A stretch of 64,000 bases of DNA from Anoplolepis gracilipes (lineage: Eukaryota; Arthropoda; Insecta; Hymenoptera; Formicidae): the NCBI RefSeq assembly GCF_047496725.1, contig NC_132977.1, positions 2,849,001-2,913,000 of the forward strand, given 5' to 3'. Made by a program: the position numbers and the translations under genes. Under the pieces are notes generated by a model. That model was given only the letters and a program-made list of their open reading frames with translations. It did not search any database and was not told where the DNA came from. Positions 36,176-48,348 of this stretch are shown here, piece by piece (the first letter of the stretch is position 1; the number at the start of each line of letters is the position of its first letter).

Positions 36176-39100
36176 ATATTTTTTAATAGTGTTTGGCATA
36201 TTATCTTACTAAAGCTTAAAGTATGTAATATTATCGACATTAAAAAGAAAATATTTTATAGAAATTTTGTATTATCAGAATAGTACAACATAAGCATTGA
36301 CCATCTGACTAGATGACCATAGTATTAAGGGACAGTTGGCTATACATATTTAATGTTCAAAATGTATCTGATATTTTATAAATATGTTTTAATTTTACAT
36401 GCTTAATTTAATTTTATTTTTACAATATTGAATACATATATGTATGTATATACAGGTGTATATGTTAGGCTGAAAGATCGAAAACGCTCACTATCGTTAA
36501 CAAAATCGTCATACACTTGTCCGTACACGTGCACTACGCTGCTGTCATTTGTATACAATTTCACGGTTATTTATTATCAACAGTAATAACATTTATAAAG
36601 AAAGGTAATCGTTTGTAAAATAATTGAGGGTCTCATATTAAGAATCTCTCTCATAGGCTACTTTATCCTGTTTAAACTTGCGCCATCCTTGTCAGAAAGA
36701 ATAAATCTATTTAATATAATTATAATAAATTTATTAATTTGTATATATTTATTACTGTTTAATATTAAATAGAAAATATTTAGGACAATTTAAATTTTAA
36801 AAAATTTTCTTTATTCCGAAAAATTTCGGAAAAGACATTTTAATATTTATCTAATTGCCTTTAGCGCATGTAATTGGTTTCAAGGAGTGCCAAAAAATTT
36901 TATTCATAAATAATAAAATTATATTGTTTAATATAAATTTCAGAAATATTTTTTAACTTATTTTTTAACTTATATAATTTAAAATAATATATATCTTACG
37001 TTTAAAATTAAAATATAGTGAAACATAATTTTTCTATTAAAGTTTAATACAATATCGTATATTTAAATAAATAATCTTAAAATTGTTACGTGTAATTTGT
37101 GATATTACCCACATCATGCATTCAAGTTTTATAGTTGAAAAAATTTCAAAAATTGATTAAATATTATAAAACAGAGCATAGTGCAAGGAAAAATTCAAAT
37201 TAATTATAATTTATGTTTGAATGTAAATATATTTTAATTAAAAGTATAAATAATATAAAAAAATTCTGAAAATAATAAAAAACAGTAACGTTCGACGATT
37301 GACAATAACATAAATGGTGTATAATCATTTTCATTTATGTATTATTACTGCGTTTTTTCTATCAAGCAGAGTTTCACGTAAATAACATCGAAATCATCAA
37401 GATAACATAAAATTTCAGATAAAATAAAGATAATGTATTTCAATTTATCTAGATGATAGATAAAATTATTAAGTATTTTATCTGGATAATTTTATAATAA
37501 TTGTATATTTAATAATTTAAAAGACATTGTTTTAGAAAAACAATTAAGGAAAAAATAAAAACATAAATGTTACATAAAATCATCATATATAATAATAATT
37601 TATTATAATTATATATAATTCAGCAGAACTCAGGGTTTAGTAAAAGCTAATAATTCTTTAATAAGACTGGATCTTATTTTTATTTTTGTTAGATCTAAAT
37701 GTAAGACTCAAAAATATTAAAAAATATTAACAAATTATAGTACTTATTAATGATTGACTTGTTAATAATAATAATAATTATGTTGGAAGTATCCATTATA
37801 TTAAATAATTTGAGGCAAATAACGCATTTTTCATCTAATAATAAGATAAAGATGCCATTAATACATCCCATTATTATTTAGATAAAAGTAGGATAAGAAA
37901 ATTGCTTTACCTAAATAATTATCTAGATAACTTTATTTAGATAACACTGCTGTCAAATAACAAATTTAAAAAAATAAATAATCTATCTAAACTAATACAT
38001 TTACAGAAATAGAATTGAAAATAAAAACATTATATAACTCACTCTGAAAAACTGTATAAAATATTGTAATAATAAAAAACATTATGCAAAAAATTAAAGG
38101 GTTACTTCCTTTCATATAAAGAAAGCTAACTTTCAAGTAGTTGCAACTTCCTTAAAAATAATTGGAATAAGATCAATAAAAAAGCATTTCAAAGCTCTTG
38201 AAGTTTCTAGTTTTAGAATATTTAAATTAATTTAAATTCTTTCTATTTGTTACAAAATTACATTGTAGAAAGCGACTAAAAAAGCAATTTGAAGAGAAAA
38301 GTTAACACTTTAAAATGCTCCTATCGTTTTTTCAATCATTATTAATTTTTAAAGCGTAATGGTTACTTAAAAATCAAGTAAAAATTGCACACTTAACTTT
38401 TTTCATTTAAATCAATGAAAGTTAACAAAAAAAAGTTAAAATTTTCATAAACTCTACAACATTTATAAGTAAAAAGCATTCCAATTACTCAACAAAAGGC
38501 CGAAGTGTTAAGTTTTTTTCTGTACATTTCAAAAACTTAAATTAATGATTATTAAACGATCACTTTTTCACTAGTTATAAGCATTCAAAGTCAATAGCAC
38601 GATTTTGCTTTAATAATGAATATCTCGGCGAAAAAAAATCATAGATTTTTAACATTTGTCAAAAATCGAAATTAAAGCTAAGACTCTTTAGCACCCAATT
38701 AATGAAATTGTGCTAGGATCTCTTTTTTTTTTGAATTCGGTATTCTTGGACAAACTTGAATATTATAACATCGGTCTGCTGCGTAAATTTTTTTATCATT
38801 TATTTATCATGTGCTTTGAAACAAGTGTCTTGTTAGCAATGTATGCACGTGTGACAAGATGTCAAAGTTGTTTCAAGTGTTTATGTTTATAATTCATAAT
38901 CTATTAAACTAGAACTAAAGTATCCTGGGCATTAAATTAATTTATATCTATTAAAATTTGCGTTATTGATTATTACGTCGCGTAATAATCATCATCTATT
39001 CAAAAAATTTATGTTTATATAAATTAAAACAAATGTTAATTTATATTGATAAAAATCCATAAAGATTAATGTTACTATTTAGAATAAGTTATAAAGTTGA

Positions 39101-40450
39101 AAGCTCAATATATGATAAATATTATAATACTTATGTATTATATATTATACAAACGTGTGTTTTTAAATATGACAAAACAATGTTACAATATAATTTATAA
39201 ACTGCTACTGTAATCTTTAAATCACAATAAATAATGTCATCATGGGTCAACGAGATAATAAAGACTACACATAATTCCGCGATTATAAAAACTTCCGAAG
39301 AAAATCATTATATAAGCCTATTAAAGTAAGGAAATATATGTATATAAATAATATAAAATGATATATACATATGTAAAAGATTCTACTGCGCTATTATTAA
39401 TACTATTTGGAGTAATGTATTTTTTTCTATTTTCTTAAAAAAAAAGCAGAATTTTTAAAAATCGATTTTTCTTCTTTCAATAAAAATAAAAAAAATATTT
39501 AAATTAAAAGAAAATAATGCATTCATAATGATACAAAAACTAATTAAAGATCTTGAAATGCTAGGAAAAATTATTAGAAAATCCAAAACAATATTTGTGC
39601 ATGTATGCTGTATCATTTAATTAATTTACAAAATAATGCTCTATAAATTATAATAAACACGTAGTTTTTATTTGAAAATAGTTTTCAAAACTTTTTAATC
39701 TACAAAAAATTATTCTATAAAATTGATGTCATGTCAAAATTTCAAGAAATTATTTAGATTTTTTTCATAATTTTAATAGAAATAGCATTTTTTGTTACTC
39801 TTAACAATAAAAAATCAGAATCTATCAGATTTTTTTTGTTTCTAAATCAAATTAAGTTAAATAATATTTTTATATTAATGTAATACTGAATAGTACAGAA
39901 AAAATATTTTTCTCCTTTTTGGGCGAATAATTTTTAACCTAAAGCATATCAAATTTTCAAGAAAATTATCTAATTCTGTTTCTTTATATATATATAAAAT
40001 TTTATACTTATAATTTTAAATAATTTTTTTATTCTAAATCATTTCTATAACTTGTTGCATAGCATTATCCAAAGTGATTTAATATCGTTGTTTCAAATTT
40101 TTCAACAATTTTCAAATATTAAAAATTAATTTTTTTTTCATTATTAATACTTATATTTTTATATTTTTAAAATATTTTTTAACATTATCATTTCTATATA
40201 AATTTTTATTATACGTATAATATTAAAATCTCTTTGCAATACAATTGAGTTTTTTATTTTAATTGAGTATTTTTTTGTATGAAATATACATACATTTCTC
40301 CATAGTGTCACCTATACAAATACTTGTCACGAGTTTTATCTTTAATTCAAAAGTCTTCAATCACGTCCATATTGTTTTTTACCCCGAGAAATACATTTAT
40401 TAAAAAAGCAAATAACTTCACAAATATACTCAACTATATACGCAGAGTAA
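36176..40450. other. Unit C intergenic region upstream of gene 2
   Basis: Includes the AGATAA/TTATCT-rich stretch (about 37,400-38,000), the partial palindromic element (38,085-38,758) and, from 39,493, sequence unique to unit C. No gene seen; the frame at 40,324-40,521 overlaps the promoter and shows no domain. Confidence 0.6.
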
Positions 40451-40472
40451 ATGTCATTTTTTATCATCACGA
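40451..40472 (+). promoter_or_regulatory. Conserved upstream block of gene 2
   Basis: Partner of 4,925-4,946 (20 of 22 bases identical), 211 bp before the TATA box. It lies inside the segment deleted from units A and B. Confidence 0.5.
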
Positions 40473-40661
40473 TCTTTTCAAGTGCATTCAATTGGCAAAA
40501 GTAATGAGAGAGAAACCGTAGGGAACAGTAATAAAAGAATGTACGTCAAACACATTACGTATATAAATTTGTATTATATATCGTTATGTATGCAAATACA
40601 GGAAAAAAGGAGGGTAAAAAATTTATTTATTTATTTCAATTGATTGGTTATGCAATTTGTA

Positions 40662-40669
40662 TATAAATA
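40662..40669 (+). promoter_or_regulatory. TATA box of gene 2
   Basis: TATAAATA, 90 bp before the ATG, followed by CCGCTGACAGAATCA, which matches the gene 1 promoter at all but three positions. A TTACAGT initiator-like sequence lies about 28 bp downstream. Confidence 0.65.
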
Positions 40670-40751
40670 CCGCTGACAGAATCAGTGGTTACAGTACAGT
40701 GCCGACTTTCACACCTTGCAGTAAAAAGAAGCTTGCTTAAAAAAAAGCAAA

Positions 40752-43641
40752 ATGAAGATTGTTGTAATCATTGCTTGTGTATTAGTAAGTATAAGGCAGG
40801 GAGTACAATTGATACTTTTGTGATTAATAAGAATTTACATATTTTATGACAGATTTAAAAAAGTATAGTAATGTATACAATATATATATATATTATAATT
40901 TTACTTAATATAATACTGTATGTAAAACATAAGTATGCCATATATTGCAATTATAATGTTATATGTACTTGAATTAAAATTAATTTTTTCTAAAAATTAA
41001 AAATTTTATTATTAATTTAATTTTGCATTACGTTTTATTATAATTAATTAAAAAATTTCTATATTTCTTCCTGTAATCTCAATTTTACTATATTATTTTT
41101 ACTATATTACTTATATGTACATTGAAATAAATGTTGAATATTTTTTTTAACATCGTGTAATATAAATTAAATAAATAATAAGATTTATTTTAATAAAATT
41201 TAAATTTTATTTGCTTGTTATTGTATTACATATTTCTATAAATTACACAAAAACTAGTAACTTTCTTTAAATTTAAAATATACCTTCAAAAAGCATTCTT
41301 GTATTGTGTAGCCTACAAGTTATTAAAATCATGAAAGAATTTGATTGTATAGAGTAATATAAATATACACATTATTAATTATTTCTACTTTTAATTTTAT
41401 AAAAAGTATCACTCTTTTAACAGATAATTTTTGAATGTATAATTCTAAAAATTTTAAATATGATTATTTTGGATTCTAGGCCATAGTTGTAGACAATAGC
41501 CATGCCTTAACCAGAAAACAATATAAACGTTTCGTAGACGAATGTAAGGAAATATTACCGGAACTGCCGCAAGACTTAAAGGGTTAGTATCGATTATTAA
41601 ATAATATTCGACAGGTTGTAGTATAAAAGACTATTTTAAAATATATATATTTTTTTATTAAAATTGAAATATAATAACCGATTTTTTTTTTTACGCAGTC
41701 TTTCATCGATTTACAAAGAAATTTGCTAATTTTTTCTAGAAGATCAACTCAATAATTTTATTTTTAACAAAATTTTATAGAGATAAATATCTGTGATAAT
41801 AATTTATTGTATCAATTTATTAGAAAGTAATAGTAAGATATTAATTCTGCCAACAATGCAACATGTATCTTATAGAAACATATTTAACTTATTAAAAAGA
41901 ATTAAAACTAATTTATAACACTTAAACCAAAATTTAAAATTTAAAAAAATAATTATATTTGTCATAAAGTGATTATGGTTCTTTTCATATTTCATAATAT
42001 CGCATTATCTAACAATTAAATATAAAGATACATCCTATCATTTTCGTAACCTATTCCAGTAAAGAAAGTGAAAAAATATTTATACGTTTGGACTTCTATT
42101 TTTCCGCTGAATTGTATCTGTTATTTGTTCCAATAATATATAAATATTATATTTTTATTATTTAATGTGTAATTTATCATATGTCATTATGTCAAAATTA
42201 TGTCAACTAATATTTTGAAAGAATAGAGAATCAATATAAAATTTTTGTTAAAACTATTTTCAAAAGAATAGACAATAAAAATTTAAATACGTATAGAAAG
42301 AAAGAAATGGAGCCTACAAATATTTCCAGTAGAAAAAGATTTCAATATTAATAAAAAATCTGATCATGAATGTCAATGCAATAGTTGCATAACCGTTTAT
42401 AAAAATAAAAACAATAATGAGCATTTTGTCTTAAACTGTTGATGTTTACACTTCAAATTGCATTAAGTGAAATTTGTAACTATAGAGACGTATGCGGTTA
42501 CTTTGTTATTCTGTATATCGAAGAAAATCGGCACGGTACGTATATTAATATATATCTTATAATAAGTGTCTGTTTTAAAAAGCAAATTTTCCTTTTTAGT
42601 AAAATTACATGTTGAAAAATGTCAAAATCTGAACATTTTTTCGACGATATTTTCAAAGATTTTAGCTTATTGTTTATTAAAAAATTACTTAACAATTTTC
42701 AGAATAAAATTTAAAAAATATAATTTAAACATTTATTTCTTATTACATGACAATAGAGTAATGTAATGTTATTTGAGTATCTTATTATTTATTATTATTT
42801 ACTTTTTATTTTATTTTAAAAATTGTCTCTTGGATCTTTTGGCTCTAATATAAATTAATATAATTTTTACATTATTATCTATTATTTATATTTATTAATA
42901 CAAAATAAGAATAAAAAAGTATTAATTATAAATAATTAACAACAAGCACTCTTTTTTATCTATTTTAGATATGCCTTTTTAATAAAGCACAATGGCTATA
43001 ATTTTGCAAAAGCTATTGAAAATCGTAAATTTTTGATAACATATATATAAACGTCAAAAACATAGACGAAAAAATATCATCTAAAATGAATATTTGCTGG
43101 AACTTTATAATTATTAGAATTTCACTTCTCAAGAAAAAGATAAATTTTATATGTAAATAGCAACTTTATTGGTTTTAGATCGACGATGAACATAGGATAA
43201 TTAAAAGCAAAACTCTTGAGAACTGTAAAATTATAACAGCAAACGCGGCCAAAGCACAAGAGTGCAGAGACATCGCTACGAAATGCCTGGATGAAGGTAA
43301 CTCATTTGCCTACGTTGTTACGTATTATGATTATATATATTGTATATACATATTATTATATATTAGTCATTAAAGATTGTAATCAGAGACTGGTCATAAC
43401 CCATGTCTGTCATGTTTTGGCTAAATATTACCAAAAAGGAAGAAATATATACTATTTCACTCTTGTATAATAATAGCCAAAAAATGACGAATCAATAAAA
43501 AATGATCAGTCTCTGATTACAGTGTCTCTACATATTATTTTTCTCTCTCTCTTTCTCTCTCTTTCTTTTTTGATTCAATGTTTATATCTATCGTAATAAT
43601 TCAATATATTCATTAACATATATATTTAATTAATTTTCTCA

Positions 43642-43684
<43 letters not shown>

Positions 43685-44106
43685 CATTTAAAAAATTATA
43701 AAAATAATATTAAATAATTTAAAGCATTTGAATATTTTAAAGTAATTAGAAATTAATTATTAATATTAATAATATTATATATAATTTATTGCAATAAAAA
43801 CAAATTATATAAATTATTCCAAAATAATTCAAAATAAATGTATTAATTGTAAAAGTTTATCTAACATTTATAAAAAGTAAAAATAGTTATGATAAAATTC
43901 TGTCTATTATTATTAGTTTTTTATAATACAAAATTATATAATATACATTTCTTTAAGATTTTAAATAGAAGTTTATAAAATAAAATTTGAAATAATTTTT
44001 TTCTTTTATTGCAGGAGATAAAGTTGAAGGAAGCTATATGAAACAGACCTTGGAAAGTATAAAATGTGCTAACATGCTTGGTATATTGTCAATTATTAGC
44101 TATTAA
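40752..44106 (+). CDS. Sol i 2/Sol i 4-like venom allergen, gene 2 (five exons, intact)
   Basis: Predicted secreted venom protein of 131 residues. Exons: 40,752-40,784; 41,480-41,582; 42,486-42,535; 43,179-43,296; 44,015-44,106. Exon starts are phases 0, 0, 1, 0, 1; all introns are GT-AG. The signal peptide is residues 1-20, ending NSHA. Six mature cysteines are at 33, 55, 78, 91, 98 and 119, with the same C-x6-C spacing as gene 1 (91 and 98). Motifs shared with gene 1 are DEC or AEC at the first cysteine and SKKIG or VKKTG after the second. The first intron lies one base earlier in phase than in gene 1, so the signal-peptide exons have diverged. The stop overlaps an AATAAA. The family has an odorant-binding-like helical fold and may bind small hydrophobic molecules; the ligand is unknown. 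It is the only complete gene 2 in the array. Confidence 0.88.
43376..43523. mobile_element. Short MITE-like inverted repeat in intron 4 of gene 2
   Basis: Unit C copy of the element at 13,609-13,757, here with ATTGTAATCAGAGACTGG at its left end, making the terminal inverted repeat more perfect than in units A and B. Confidence 0.5.
43643..43681. repeat. (GA)n tract in intron 4 of gene 2
   Basis: Pure GA repeat of about 39 bp. The same site has about 19 bp in units A (13,876-13,894) and B (27,361-27,379). Confidence 0.9.
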
Positions 44107-45330
44107 TAAAAAAATTTATTCAGACTTTTTTTCATTAAACATATTTTTTTAAATAGAGTCTTTTGCCAACTTTGAAAAAATTCATTAAAGAAAAATGTCA
44201 GAAAAGACTATATTTCTTTGCAACTTTTTAATTTTTATTTTAAGGTTATAATATCCTAATATTTTATAACAGATTAATTACAATTAATTTGAAATTAATT
44301 TGAAAATCACAATATGATATAAAAGAAATGCTTTCAATGCTTAAACATTCTGTATAATATCAAGAAAAGGTTGTATTTTGAATTTCGGAAATTCTTATTT
44401 TATGAAGATATAATTTTGAGAGATTTCTAATGTACAGTCTTCAATTGTTGTTTAAATAAATTTATCTGCTGCACTGATAAATCGTAACATTCAATTGTTG
44501 TAGTTTTTTCCACAAATCCTATTTTTGTATTTTAAGTCTAGGTAAGTATTTATGTTATTAATAAAAATTAAAAATAAAACAATGTTTAAAATATAACATC
44601 TCTTTTCATAGATCAACATGCATATATGTATAGATTATGTACAGATAACATTTTTTTAAAATTATTCAAATTCTAACATAAATAGTATTTAATATTTATA
44701 ATATTTATATCAATGTATGTATAAATAATAACCCATACTTTTTATATGAAAAAATTAAGTAAATTCAGAAAGATATTCTTACAATTGTAAAAATTAAAAA
44801 TTTATACATGGTGTGCTAAAATATAATGTATAATAGAATATATTTTTAATATTGAAAAAAAGAGAAAAATATTAACATCAAAAATTGCACAGACAAGTTT
44901 TACTTATATTTTTTATTATTATATTCATTTATATATTTTCGATGGCACATTAGCAATTAATAGAAAACTTACATTTTCTTAATAATATTTCTTATTAACA
45001 AATAATAAAGTTAAAATATTTTATAAATTATTACGTTTTCCAATAATCTTATCTTTTTACATATTCGCTTTATATAGAAAATTTAGTGGAGATTTTATTT
45101 GAAAAAAAAGATACATTATTTTACATGTACACCGCTATATCCATATACACATGCTTAGACATACAATATATTCTATAAGAAAAGATAAGGCATTTGCGAT
45201 TGTAACGTAAAAGATGAAGTATTGGCGTTATCGTTCCACTTGAATTGTCATATGATCTCTTTATGGTCCCATAAATGACGACGGGTCCTGTGTACTACCC
45301 ACAGTTTCAATGTTTCGTGGAAGAGAAAAT

Positions 45331-45396
<66 letters not shown>

Positions 45397-46695
45397 CATA
45401 TATTAAATATTTAAACACTTCTATTTTCGATTAAATAATTTGATTAATAATTCTCTAAATCTTTTATTTTCTGAGATTTTAAATAAAATTTCAAATACAT
45501 ACGATTTACATAATTTAATAATTTAATTATCAAAAAAAATGTATTTATAGAAAAAATGTATAATGCAATATATACACTAGAAAAATTTCTTTTTTAGAAA
45601 GATTTTTTAATATTATTTCAAAAATTAAATAAACAAAATATAAATAATTTAACAGTTTAATAATAGTTAATAGTAGTTGATAATAATAAAAATTGTTTTG
45701 AAAAGAATATTTGGAGGATTAAAAAAAAACATTATTATACATATTTTTAAAAATCATTCTTGTAAAGAATTTTAAATACCATTAAATAAAAACTGAATTT
45801 TTATATAAAATTCAATAACTTTTCATTGAATTAGAATTTTGAAAATACATACTTTTTTTAATTATAAAATTAATTAGTATGATTTAAATTATTTAAGATA
45901 ATTAAAATTTTTAAATATTTTTTTATTTCATGAAACTTTAAATTATGTTGTAATTACTAATATTTGCTTCATTTTTTTAGATGTATAATTTAAAAATATT
46001 TGAATAATTAAATAGTTTTTAATAATATTTTTTTAGAAATAAAGTAACATATACATTAATAAATAAAGTAAAATATGCACTAACTAAAGGATGTGAAAGA
46101 AGAATAAAATTGAATTTATTAATTCTGTGTCTGCCTTTTGGAAATGTTTATATAATCATTACGCTAATGATACGTGTCGCCCATTATGATTACGAGCTTC
46201 GTAATCGATGTAGGTTATAAATTAGATACAGTGATTCCCTCGGGCTACGTGTTCGAGATTCCCCTTTACTGAATACTGATCTTCCCGATCTCCTCTCTGA
46301 TCCCTCTAACAATAACAATCTTTTATCAATTGTAATGTTACTACGTGCTGCTAATCAAATCTCATATTATGCAGTCGTTATCTTAAAAGAATAATTTTTA
46401 AAATATATATTTATAAATATATTATCAAAATTTATCTATTATAAAAAAATTAAAGTATTAAATCATATTTTTCGTTCTTTTCTCTTGTTTCAAAATAAAG
46501 TCGAAAAATTTTATTGTTATATTGCTGAATCGCTAATATTATTTAATATTATTGTTTAAATTAGTATAACGTTAATTTTCGTGATTATTGTAGAAATATT
46601 TTTATTATTATTGTGATGAATTCAACATCTAAATGATTAAATAGTAAAGAGAAGTGTATTCTATGATATGTAATATACTATATAATACTAATATC
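44107..46695. other. Unit C spacer downstream of gene 2
   Basis: Homologous to 14,320-17,146 but about 215 bp shorter (junction near 45,125), with a GA tract at 45,327-45,397. No gene seen. Confidence 0.6.
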
Positions 46696-47680
46696 CAAGG
46701 TCGAAGAAGTAACGCGTTATACCGTCACAGTTACCAAAAAAAGTAACTGTAATGGTAACGACGTTAAAAAGTTTGTTTGTAACGGAAAAAGTAACTTCGT
46801 TACATTTTTTGATAACGAGTAAGGAAATTAACAGCTACTTTTAGCGTTACTTTCCAGACAGCACATGACTTTAAAAGATGCTTAAAAGACAACGTAAAGA
46901 CGTCTTATTGTCTTTTAAATGTTTTTTGGTCTTTTTGTGCTGTCTGGAATTTTTTTTGAATATAGTTGAATATACTTGAATATACCATACTTTTTTTCAA
47001 ATATAATTTTCAAATAAAGAAACAGATATTTTTCGTTTCATGCACATATGAAATGAAACTTAAAGATTGATAAGAGTATTGAAACGCAGTATCACATAGA
47101 AAGTGCTGGAATCTCTTACTGGTACATTTCTACTTTATAAAAAAACATTTAAGTAGACAGATAATTCGATGATTAGTCAAGAATTCGATGTTATGAAAAT
47201 TATCGTATCGTGTTAGAATTGTAAAATAAAATAAAATTGGAGAGACGCGATTTTGACCGTATTTACAAATCTATTGAAAGTAAACCAACAATAAGAAAAT
47301 TATTTTATTTACATTTACAGAATCTACAAGTGTTTAAGAAAGCTTGTTTACACTTTTTTCAAAAGTTTTTCTTATTTAAAATATTAAAACATTATTATAT
47401 TGAAATTAAAATATTATTACATACTTTATATTAATAGCGATTTCACTATCAAAATTATATCATTTTAATTATTGTTTAAAAATTTTTAGTATTTAGTGTA
47501 ACAATTTGATCTTGTACTAAAAAAATTTTTATGTAAAGTTTGTATCGTATATAAAAAAAGTAACAGAAATTGTAACAATTCGTTATTTTTTGTGTAATAG
47601 TAACGGTAATGAATTATTTTTTGGAAAAAAGAACGGTAACGGTAACAGGTTACTTTTATGAAGTAACTTTCTCAACTCTG
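46696..47680. mobile_element. hAT-like non-autonomous element (unit C)
   Basis: Same element and same flanking octamer region as in units A and B, with the nested 98-bp palindrome at 46,852-46,949. Internal indels relative to A/B (a loss near 47,045 and a gain near 47,395) show it is an older, diverged copy. The frame at 47,237-47,434 lies inside it and shows no transposase motif. Confidence 0.6.
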
Positions 47681-48348
47681 CTAATTCTAGTCCTAATTTA
47701 ATTCAAAATTTACTAATTAATTTGTTTGTATTTTGTATAGTCGGTTTCAATCAATTGATAACAAATTGAAATAAATAAATAGGTATTAACAGATTTTTAT
47801 TTTTTTATTAATTTATAAATATTCATATTTAATATAATAATTAGTGTATTATTTATAATATAATATTTAGTGTATTATTATAAGAAAGTATAATATTAGT
47901 AGAAGTAAAATTAAAAATATATGCTAGATAAAATAATGAACAAATAAAAATATTGACGGTTGTAATAATCAAAAAATAGAGAGCAAGGAAAAAAGAGAAT
48001 ACGAGACGTATAATATACTAAATGAATAATGTAGAGAATTATTAGGGTTTGAGATCTGTCAGAGACATCGCGACCCTGTTTCACTCCAAATGGCATCTTT
48101 ATGGAACAACACGACTGGCGCTGATGGCTGCCGGAAATTAGGTGATTGTTAAGCTAACTTGCTAGCGGTTGCTGACAGTGGGATTAATTAGAGACACAAT
48201 GTATGTGTGTTGTGCAATATTTAGTTGCGGAAGCCAACTGGAGATCCTTAACATGTGAGAAATTCTACCCTTATTCGTGTAATATCTTCCATAAAGATGA
48301 TTCTCTATTTTGATGTATTTTATAAATGTGTGTAGAAAATTTTGTATT

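Larger units (their letters stand above)
34861..48348. repeat. Tandem unit C (13.5 kb, ancestral form)
   Basis: Third unit. To about 38,140 it matches unit B almost perfectly. Between about 38,190 and 39,490 only two differences from A and B were noticed. At 39,493 it departs: it keeps 2,795 bp (39,493-42,287) missing from A and B. From 42,288 to 48,348 it is homologous to A/B but diverged by roughly 2%, and it lacks the Penelope element and the LTR-like segment. It alone carries a complete gene 2. Confidence 0.85.

Noticed and set aside
7879..48348. Pure assembly artefact as the explanation of all three units
   Set aside because: Unit C differs from A and B by large indels and about 2% in its right half, and unit A differs from B in its left part, so at least two units are real. 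The extra unit B alone remains open to this doubt.
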